From Ecdyonurus torrentis (Eukaryota > Arthropoda > Insecta > Ephemeroptera > Heptageniidae): a stretch of 64,000 nt of DNA. Location of the stretch: positions 10,582,347 through 10,646,346 of the forward strand of contig OX439133.1 of the NCBI GenBank assembly GCA_949318235.1. Direction: 5' to 3'. The first letter of the stretch is position 1; each line of letters opens with the position of its first letter. Of this stretch, positions 54,391-64,000 are shown in pieces. Position numbers and translations under genes: made by a program. The notes beneath the pieces are model-generated. The model searched no databases. It saw nothing but the letters and a program-made list of their open reading frames with translations, and had not been told where the DNA came from.

Positions 54391-56154
54391 TTATTTAAGA
54401 TGAAATTAAAGGAGGAAAATATAGCCATATTGCAGTTTTGTATGATTAAGAAATTGAACTAAAAATATATATAAAAAATGTACTCTCTTGTATTGTACGA
54501 GTTATTGGCTGTTCAATCGTCCGATTTTTTTTCTTTTTTCTTGCAATTCTAATCTGCTGATGAATAAAACTAAAGGTACCATTTATTATTTATTAAAAAA
54601 TGAAAAATATATGCATATATTGTATATCTCTTGGGTATATTATAATTAAAAATAAAATACATTTTTTTAATAATTTTTTTATTATTTTATTTTTTATGTT
54701 CATAAGACTAGAAGCACAGAGAAAAAAATTATTTTTTTAAAATTATTCACATAATAATTCTTTCATTCTTTTAAAAAGTTGTATTTTTAAGTCACAATAA
54801 AGTTTGTTTTTTTTTATTATTATTTACACATTCTTATTTTAGACCACTGTTGCTCATTTATCTTGTTAGGACAGTTTTTATTTATATTATTTTTTTTTTA
54901 AATCGTCGTTTATTTCACTTTCATTTTTTATATAGAAAAAAAATTAGGCCTTTATGCAAAACTGGTTGATTGTTGCATTTTTTTTTCTTTTCTTGATAAA
55001 ATTATTTTGAGATCTTTTTTTTTATATGAAACACGATTTTTTTCTTCTTTCTTCATTTTTCTTGATTTTTTTTTTTTATATAGCCGTTGAAAGACATCAT
55101 TAAATAATAATTTATACAAAATTTTAAACATTTTTTTTTATATTTAAAAAAAGGACAGAGTTTTTTTTTTTCTTAATATTAATTGACAAGTAGGTATTAA
55201 AAAAATTATAGTTAATGTTCAAAATAATTTTTTAATATAAGTTTGATTTTTGTTATTATTTTTTTTCTTAAAATTTGCATAAAATGTCAGTTTTATTTTA
55301 AATGTTTTTTTTTTTTTTTTTTTTTTAAATTGTTATGAATTTAATGTATTATAATCCAGATTATATACCAAGTTTTATAGGTCATGAGGTCAGATTCTTG
55401 AAAGGATTACGTAGAAAACTGACCGTAGGTATGTAAAGCTAGGCGTAAACTCGTGTTTGCCTATTATTCTTCATTTTTTTTTTTTCATTATATTTTCAGT
55501 AAAAACAAACTGAATTTTATGCAAATTTTTTTAATTAAAAATATATAATCAAAAACCAATTACAAAAATCGTAAAAGTTACAGTGATTAATTATAATAAT
55601 TCAATTCAAATTTGAGTTGTTTTTTTAAAATTATTTCTTACAGGTAAAGGACGAATTTTTTTAAAGCATCCTATATACTTACTTTTTATATTTTTTTAAT
55701 TATAATAATTATATTTTTTTAAATTTTAAATTAACTATGATCATGTTTAGTAACATGTTTGCTAATTATTTTTAATATTAGCTAATTATAAATTTAAAAG
55801 TTACAGATCTTCTAGATCTTTATAGTATGAGATACTATTCCTCCAGAAATTTTTTATTTTTAATTTTAAATTATTACCTAATTTTGTTGTTTCTATTTTT
55901 ATCAGTGTTTTTTTTATATAATGTGATGTCAATTTGGTAGATTACTTATATACTGTAGATTATATAACAGTTATAATAAATAATAAAAGTTAGTTAATTT
56001 TAACCAAAAGTATTGTAATAATTTCAGAAAAAAATAAAGTGTATTTTGAATTTAATTTTCAAAAATTGTTTTTAAAAAATTAAGATTTTTAATAAGGCAT
56101 AGTCAGTGCACTTTTATGCGTGTCGCCTAAAACCCATTTATTTATTTATTTTTT

Positions 56155-56350
56155 CGTCCCATGTTGTGTAGTCGTGCTATATGCACCAATCCACAGTCCC
56201 AGTCAAGAAATTGTCTTATCGACAGGTAAGAACTTTCCAATCAATGGAAAAGCATACACGGGCCGGCCACGGGCCTAATACACAACCCGGCATTCGCCAT
56301 TACAGCCTAGAGAAACCGTGGAAACTCTAGGCAAGCTGGTCAGTGCAAGC
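56155..56350 (-). repeat. Dispersed repeat related to 36760-36880 and 24185-24330
   Basis: AGTCCCAGTCAAGAAATTGT, CTTATCGACAGGTAAGAAC and GCCTAGAGAAACCGTGG are the reverse complement of text at 36760-36880; the 24185-24330 stretch shares CCCGGCATTCGC. Possibly the body of the tRNA-Ser-like SINE. Confidence 0.5.
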
Positions 56351-56466
56351 ACATCGATCATGCAACTCCCGAATGATATGCGTCATCATGGAATGCATGT
56401 AAACCATGGATGTATATATATGTAAACATGCATCGTGCAACATATTGTGCTCTCACACTTCACGTA

Positions 56467-56552
56467 AGCACCCAGCAGTAACTCGAACCTATACTCGGTG
56501 AGAAGTACAGAGTTACGAGTCAGTTGCCTTCACCATACTCGGCCATACCACA
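56467..56552 (-). repeat. tRNA-Ser-like SINE head (reverse strand)
   Basis: On the minus strand, TATGGCCGAGTATGGTGAAG (A-box region), GACTCGTAACTC (anticodon region reading CGT) and AGGTTCGAGTTACTG (B-box) sit at class II tRNA spacing. Stems are poorly kept. The repeat body continues leftwards to about 56155 and is related to 36760-36880. Confidence 0.45.
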
Positions 56553-56835
56553 TGTATTGTGCTTTTTAATGAGTATTAACACAAAATAGGATATCCAAAA
56601 CTGATGACAATTTTTACCAGAATGTAAATATGGCCCCACAAGACAGCAAGAAAATACTATAAAGTAAACTATTTCCGTGACTATTCCTGTTTCAGAAACA
56701 TGCAAAAATTAGTATGAAAATGTTGTGCGGGTTGCATAAATCAAAATTTTCTGATCGCTGCTACGTTGGTTTTTGACAAAAGTAATGTTATATAAGTCCC
56801 ATCAAGTGTTTTGTGATATAAATACACAGCCTATT
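56553..56835 (+). mobile_element. Repeat family J, 3' flank copy
   Basis: Colinear with 7433-7775 (TTTTTACCAGAATGTAAATA, TAAGTCCCATCAAGTGTTTT). It abuts the tRNA-Ser-like sequence at 56467-56552. Confidence 0.65.
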
Positions 56836-57259
56836 CCTTTAATTTAACACCAAATGAAAGTGAAAAACTGGTATAAGATTATTATAATCCTTATATAAAC
56901 CAAATCACAATAATTAACTTAATTTATAACACAAATTACTTAGCTTTTTAGATTATACGTACTATACACGCAGACAAACAGTAAGACTTTTACCCATGAT
57001 AAATTTGTAATATAAGCCCTCCAGATGTTGTTTTTTTGTATAGTTTGTTTGTGTGTATGTATAACCTATATATAAACAACAAGTGTCCCTAGGGTAACAT
57101 TTTTTTTTCAACCCTTAAGTTTATATACGTATAACATTATGTAAAATGTCATTTATTTATGTCAGAATAATAGTATGTATTATATATTATTATGATGCAA
57201 TATACTTTGTTATGTAAAAGGATTATTAATTTATTATATTTTTTCATGTTTATTATTTT

Positions 57260-58316
57260 TACACGGAGAAAAATTATATGTTGAATCAACATATTTTTAA
57301 CTCAAGAGCGCATTTAAAAACGAACCATTGCATCTCACTGATTGATTCAACTAAACTTCTTGAGCTACAAAAAGTTTGGTTATTTCAAGTCATGACATTA
57401 TTTATTTGAAGGGACAAGTTGAGTTGCAGTTTAGTTCTCAGAACTGAAGTTTTTTAGTCTCATGCTTGCGCCTTCACTTTTTCGTATTTCATTTTTTTTA
57501 AGCTGCGCGCGCAGCGAGGCGAGAGTGAAAGAACTACCACTTTATATTAACTGAACTAGGGAATTAAATTAATTAAGGGTGGGCGTTATATTGAGAAAAA
57601 CATCGATACTTTTTATATCAGATATTTTCAAAAGTACTGAATTTAAAATATGGAAGGAACGTATCGATATATCGTAAAAATATCGATGACTTGAAAAACG
57701 CGCTATAAATATTAAAAAAAAAAAAAATTATGCCGCATATTATAAGACATTTTAAAGGGTGGGAAACGTTGGGAGGTGTTGGTGTAAGAGGGTATAGGAT
57801 ATGAGCTTTATTGCAAAATATCATCAAATTTTCCTGGGACTTATTACTTATTAGTAAAGGCTCCGCGCAGAGAGCTCTGTACAGCTAGAGATGGCTTAGA
57901 CCACATCTGCTAACTGACTGAGCTGAGTGAGCGAGTGAAGTGACTGACTGAGGTTATGGCACAGCGCTTTTATACGCAGCTGCACGCGCTGATTCGTTGA
58001 TCCTGCAGCGCGTGACGTGACGTCAGCCCACGCTATTGCTTATTGGTTGCGTCTCAGACAATACTAACAGCCAGGTAGTTGATTCACCTTCACTGACCCC
58101 GCTATTCAAAAAAATCATCTCAACAATTGAAATAACTCAACTTATTGTTAAAATAGCTCAAAAGTTAAATACCTGCTAGCTGAAAGCTTTCAATTAAAAC
58201 AACAAATCACATTTTGTCAGTTACTTTATAGAAAATAGTGGCTTGAGTCAAATGAACCTAAAAATAATAAACTCAATAAAATGAGTTGATTTAGTTAGTA
58301 AATTTCTCTCCGTGTA
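57260..58316. mobile_element. About 1.06-kb element with TACACGGAGA termini
   Basis: TACACGGAGAAAAATTA at the left and AAATTTCTCTCCGTGTA at the right are inverted. The interior holds a GC-richer section at 57840-58080 with GACTGACTGAG and TGACGTGACGTCAGC motifs, and no convincing ORF. It could be two elements nested together. Confidence 0.5.
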
Positions 58317-59024
58317 GTTTCAGGGCATATTAAATTGTTTCATTTTTGTATTTTTTTTATTTGTGTTTTTTTTTCATGCATTATTATAAAGGTGTTTTAA
58401 AAAAGAGCTTAATTTAAAATGAAAAATAATTGTTTACTATTTATAAAAAAAGTTAAAAAACTAACTATTTTGCAAGCATAAAAATACCACAAAATGTTAG
58501 CATATTTTTTAATAATACGACATAATTCTACCGAGTACAAATATCCGCAAATAACATAAAAATCATATTGTATTTTAATACTGGTTAAATATTTGAAGAT
58601 TTTTTTTTTTTTTTTTTAAACTCAATTCTATAAAAAAAGTACATTTTTCTTTTAATAAATTAAATCGTTTTGACATTTATTAGTTTATGTTTAACATTAA
58701 AAGTACTTTGGCAAAAGAAAAAATAATATTGGAGAATCAGTAAGGAGGGTTTTATACATTGAATTTACAGCATTGTTGAAAAACGTATGAAATTTTGGCA
58801 CGAAGCCCTAAACGATTATCCTCGAATCTCTCTTTCTCTCTCTCTCTCTCTGTCTATCGCTCTGTATTTTTAATACTCTTTGCAAGATAAAAAATATATT
58901 CTTTATTCTAGACAAAGAAAAAAAAAGTAAGCTTTAAAAAAGTTTAAAGCTTTTTTGCTACCAAAAAATAAAAAAAGAAGGAAGGAAGGAAACATTACGA
59001 ATTTTAAAATTTAGATATTCATTT

Positions 59025-59079
<55 letters not shown>

Positions 59080-59288
59080 TCTATATTCAAAATAGTGTAA
59101 AATTATCGCAACAATTAATTACAAAATTTTATTATAGTTCTTAGTTTACAAAATTATAAATACTGACAGTTTAATTTTATAATTTTATTATCGTTCGTAT
59201 AAAACAATTTAGAAAAAAAAACTTTAACTATTGAAACTGATTGCAAAAAAATTGGCAAAAATTGAAAATATATCCGCATAACCTCTGT

Positions 59289-59328
<40 letters not shown>

Positions 59329-59569
59329 ACAAATAGTAACAAATCTAAAATCGTGTATTGTAAATATACTTCTGTAATTCACGACTTACATGAGTATATT
59401 TTACATTGTTACAAAGTGTTTTTTTTTCGTAAGAAATCAATTGAGTTTATATTTTGATCTATAAGTTTACATTGATGAAGAAAAAAAACAAACTAGTTGC
59501 AAGTCGTGAATTATATTAAGGCGAGAAATCAATTACTGCGGGATATAACTTAAAAGTTATAAAGAAAGA

Positions 59570-59835
59570 AAATTTTGAAAAGTTTCAGTGATACATAAGG
59601 GTATCTTCATAAACGCAAAAAAATTGAGAGGTCACCATCATCATGCTAGATTTTAAACTATCATTTTTTAAAGTTTTAGACCAATAAGAGTCCATGTTAA
59701 TTTTAATAATTATTTTCTCTCTTATCTAATGATCACGAGTACTAAACATTTTATCATAGGTAGTGTACGTACATAAACTTTCAAATGCCATTATAAATTT
59801 TCACAGCTTTCTTTTTAGAATTTAAGATATAAGCA
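59570..59835 (-). mobile_element. Decayed relative of MITE family C (reverse)
   Basis: GAGAGGTCACCATCA and CAATAAGAGTCCATGTTAAT align with the reverse complement of family C (GGAGGGTCACCGTGC, CATAAGGCCCAATGTTAAT). Ends are not recognisable. Confidence 0.35.
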
Positions 59836-60297
59836 ATCTAAATAAAACTCTTAAAGTCTAGACTGACTTTTTTTTTTCAATAGGCGTCTTTCTTATTAAT
59901 AAAAACCTCTCTTATCATTATAAATTTGATTAAACGTACATTATGTAACCAACATAAAAGAAAAATATAGAAAAAGAGGAGAAAATATACATGTAAATTA
60001 AATAATCTTAAATGTCCTTTAATCGTTAAAATAAATTTAGGAAGAAAACAAAACAAAAAAAAAATGAAAAAAGTATTACATTTTTTGGGTATACTATCTG
60101 ATACGTGGTGCCATTGTGGCAAATTTTTGAACTAATTTTATTGATTGTAGTTTCTCTCTCTCTCTCTTATACTCACTCTTTTTTCACTCTCTCATCATTC
60201 AGAATCTCTCTCGCTCTCTCTCTTTCGCTCTCCTCTCTTTCTGTATGAAAGCTCGCGGTATGCTCATACTTTCGTTTTGGTTTTAGCTTTTGCCCAT

Positions 60298-60342
<45 letters not shown>

Positions 60343-62941
60343 TTCGCGTAAAATTATTACTTTAGGGAAATGAATAGTGAGAAAGAAGAAAAAAAAAAAA
60401 GAGAGACATAAAATTCAAGCACATATAAAATTTTCATGACGTCATTAGGTTTCACATATGATATTAATTTTATAATTATTCATACTTCAAAGTTTTTCCT
60501 TTTTTTCCCCTCATAATATAATGTAATTAATGTGTAATAATGATGGACAGTGTAGGTCATTTTTTTTATATAAAAACTCTAAATTTTCAAGCATTACTCA
60601 AAAATAAATTTTCCTATTAAATTTTTTCAACGAATTCTTATATTAAAGCGTTTTTATCGCAAAATATTAAAAACCAATAAAAATTGCAATATAGATTTTA
60701 ATTCTTGTTTGTGACGTCATTTCTTTATATTTAATTTAAGACTTTCATTATAGAGACTTAATTATTATAGTTTTGAACTTATAATTTCGTTTTTGCTTAA
60801 GGAAAGCTTCAAGTAAAAAAAAAAAAAAAAGTTGTAAGAGTAAAAATGTTTTATAATGCATGCTTTCAATTAGAGCCTATTGTTTCCTCACTTGCGAAAA
60901 ATAAAATAAAAAAAGCAGTACTTCAATTACGTACGTACATGAAATCTTTTGACATTTTTTTAATAATAATAAACACACTGCAAGACGTTACAATCATACT
61001 CATTAAGAGTACTAAATATAATATATCAAAAGTTTTTGAACAATCGATTATAATTATAATGAATATTACAAAACCACAAAAAAACTATAATGTATAGTAT
61101 AACATCATATAATAATAATGTAAGGGCTATTGTAATTGCGTTCATTCAAGTATTAAATTTATTATCAGTTATTCACAATGAAAAGGAAATTAAGTTTTTA
61201 TATATAGCTTCATTATATTTCATGTAATATTTTTTTATATATAATTTTCAATAATGTCATTTAAATAATGAGTAATGAAGAAAAAATATGTAATAAATGA
61301 TCACATTTTTTTTATGTGACGAAAATGAGTAATTTCTTTTTTGTTATTATATATATATTATATATAATTTTTCTTTGATATCATAATTTATTTTTTGTTC
61401 TGCTTTAAATTGTTCTTTAATACAGGCTTATTTTTTTCTCCTCTCTCTCTCTCTCTCTCTCGATCCATTATTTGTGAATTAGCTACAACATAAATTTCCA
61501 AATTCACAAATGGATAGCAAAAACACCCTAAACACAATTTTAACATTAATAATTAATCATATTTGAGATTTTTCTGTTAAAAATTTTTTTTAAGAAAAAA
61601 AATCAATTCCAAAACGATGTAAAAATCGCAACAAAAAAATTCTGTAACAAATAGAACGTCTCTATTTTTTTGTTGTCAAATTTTACGCACCAATTTTTTT
61701 TTAAACTATTTTTTTTTCAGTGTAGTTTTCATTTTTACAGTGTAATGTTATTACATGTAGAGCTTTTGTATAAAAACATATTTCTGTTTACATATATGAC
61801 TTTTTTTTTAATAAGAAAAACGTAAGGACCAAAAAAAAAAAAAAAAAGTAAAGAAATTTTACTTGAATGTCTTGTTATTCTAAATCGCATACGGTCAAGA
61901 ATTTTTTTTATTGTTATTATTATTTTTTTTTTTTGATAATGGTCTCGTTATATTTCTCAATAACCACTTCAAGAATACTTGTATAAAAATAGAAAATACT
62001 GTATATCATAATCAATATAATATTAATCTGTGTTACGTTAATAAATTATACTATTATTTGGAAAGATTATAATAAAAAATAAATAAATTTTACATTTTTT
62101 TTTTTTTTTTACATAATATTCTAAGATTAATTAAGAAAACTAATTCTGTAATATGTAGTATACTAAAAGTTTTATTGCGTGAAACGTTATAATTTCATTA
62201 TCCACGATTCAAGGTTTGTCATTGCTTCTATAAATGTCAATAATATTCAATAATTAATGACTTCTGACAGTTTAAACAGTTTGGATTAGGTTCGGAAACA
62301 AATCAGCTCTTTAAAAACATTACAAGTATTATTGAAAATTACTTCTAGAAAAGAAACAAAATTTATATTATTTTTTTAATTACATAAAATAATTTAATTT
62401 ATATAGCTAAAGTATATTAAACACTATCATTTTTTAAATATAAAATATGATTTTGCATTAGATAAAAATTTTCGTTTTTAAAATTATTATTGTTAAAAAT
62501 ATTACTAATAATTGTATAAATTAGCATTTTATAATATTTTGAAAATAGCCATTATTGCGTGTGTTAGAGATAATTAATATAAAAAACCAAATTTTTTTGA
62601 AATTTATGCATTTTATCATGAGTGAATTGTGTATACTAGCTTGATAGATATTTTTTCCTAATTTGGAAATGCTTAATTTTTGAATAATATTTATGTTAAT
62701 CAAATGTTCAATTTCATAGCTATTATTTTATATTTATGTAAAGTAAAATTCACATACTGTCTGTATTTTATTTAATTATTTACAAACAAACAAAATTAAA
62801 TAAATAAAAGTCTAAATAAAAGTTAACATTGAAAATAAGTAATAAAAAAAAAGTTTAGATTTATATATAAGTTCTATGCAAAACACGTCCCTTGTTTCTA
62901 TTCATGGCCTTTAAATATCTTGCATGCAAATGTAACATTTT

Positions 62942-62972
62942 CTAGAGAGAAGAGAGAGAAGAGAGAGAAGAG

Positions 62973-63061
<89 letters not shown>
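62942..63061 (+). repeat. GA microsatellite, 3' flank
   Basis: AGAGAAG units then about 40 GA units. Confidence 0.93.
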
Positions 63062-63062
<1 letters not shown>

Positions 63063-63901
63063 TACAGCCAGCAAAGACAATGTCATTCTGAGAAACACAA
63101 GAACAAAACTAACTCGGCTTAAAATGTTTTTGTAACTCTTTTATAATATCATTCAAAAGTTTTGTGTTATACTATATTATATTAAGTAGACGAAATACTG
63201 TAACTTTGTAACATATTGTTTTGATATTTTATATAACAACTGTATTTTCATTTCATTTATTTTCATATTTATAGCGCAAGCATTGAATAAACTATAGATT
63301 TTTTTTAATTTTATAAATGTTCAATTACTGTAATCGAGTTAATTATTACGCCTAATCTTATAGTAAATTGTAGTCATGACACGTAAATTTTCTTTTTTTT
63401 TATTTTTTTTTTTTTTACTTGTACAAATTTAGTGTTCACAATGCTTTATTTACGCAAAAACCATAAAACGCTGTAAATTACAACCTAGAATTAAACCTTT
63501 TTTTATTGAGGGGGTGTGGGTTAATTGTTGCAATGATGAAATAAACAAATTTAACTATAGTTTAACTAGAGATTACGACGTTAAATAGTTAAGTATAGCT
63601 TTCTTAATGGACTTAAATCGATGATTTGTTTTATTGTTACACAACAATTAAAAACGTCAATAAAAGTATTATGCACATGACGCGCATCAAATTTACGCGT
63701 CATACGATGAATAATATGTCATCAGTAGAATATTATTTTCGATTATTGACATACTTTAATTATGATAGCTTTAATACTATCCATGATGATTATAATCCTA
63801 TTTTATGTTGTTTAAACTTTTGTTGATTTTCAAATTTTCATGAACAAAGTAAAAAAAAAAAGAAAAAAAACTTCCGTAATTCATGATTATTTTAGCTATT
63901 G

Positions 63902-63904
<3 letters not shown>

Positions 63905-63970
<66 letters not shown>
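63905..63970 (+). repeat. CT microsatellite at window end
   Basis: About 33 CT units. Similar shorter CT runs lie at 59029-59076, 60299-60339 and 61440-61460. Confidence 0.93.
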
Positions 63971-63973
<3 letters not shown>

Positions 63974-64000
63974 TTTACGTTCATACATAAGACACCGAAA

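Larger units (their letters stand above)
54391..64000. other. Non-coding 3' flank
   Basis: T-rich and A-rich tracts, CT/GA microsatellites and the elements listed at 56155-56835 and 57260-58316. A short less AT-rich island at about 55365-55475 is described in the findings. No supported gene; the longest non-repeat ORF (60846-61097, 83 codons) has AT-driven composition. Confidence 0.65.

Noticed and set aside
60846..61097. 83-codon ORF in the 3' flank
   Set aside because: Composition (Ile, Lys, Asn, Tyr) is what AT-rich random DNA gives; no motif.

Overview
This is eukaryotic (animal) nuclear DNA: very AT-rich, with long introns, consensus GT/AG splice sites, many microsatellites and dense short inverted-repeat transposons. 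The only protein-coding genes I can support are two head-to-tail paralogous integrin beta subunit genes, both on the + strand. The membrane-proximal tail (HDRREFA..E.ER.NAKWD) and the very short CPxC specificity loop in copy 1 resemble fly betaPS, so an arthropod, probably an insect, is my best guess; the species cannot be fixed from the sequence.

Layout. 1-6.2 kb: non-coding flank with several inverted-repeat elements. 6.2-22.6 kb: integrin beta copy 1, with a candidate non-coding first exon at 6180-6215 and 17 coding exons (ATG 8785, stop ending 22473, 859 aa). 22.6-32.1 kb: spacer full of repeats, including a hAT-like element, large palindromes and simple arrays. 32.1-52.6 kb: integrin beta copy 2, with a matching candidate first exon at 32132-32166 and 17 coding exons (ATG 35283, stop ending 52419, 850 aa). 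52.6-64 kb: non-coding flank with a GC-richer LTR-like block, more inverted-repeat elements and long T-rich and CT-rich tracts.

All splice phases were traced by hand. Exon number and phase are identical in the two copies, and the summed exon lengths (2580 and 2553 nt) are exact multiples of three. Both proteins have the full integrin beta order: signal peptide, PSI, hybrid, beta-I domain with MIDAS/ADMIDAS/SyMBS residues, four cysteine-rich I-EGF modules, beta-tail, transmembrane helix, and a cytoplasmic tail with NPLY and NPTF motifs. Both should be cell-surface adhesion receptors that pair with an integrin alpha chain.

The most interesting biology is in how they differ from textbook integrins and from each other. 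Both carry a Ser-rich insertion with a furin-type basic site inside the beta-tail domain, and both have lost a matching pair of beta-tail cysteines. Copy 2 has lost the disulfide-closed specificity-determining loop and has a tail shortened by a CGA-to-TGA change. Sequence similarity is uneven along the pair, including a 118-nt identical block that suggests gene conversion. I found no CRISPR array, operon or other novel multi-gene system.
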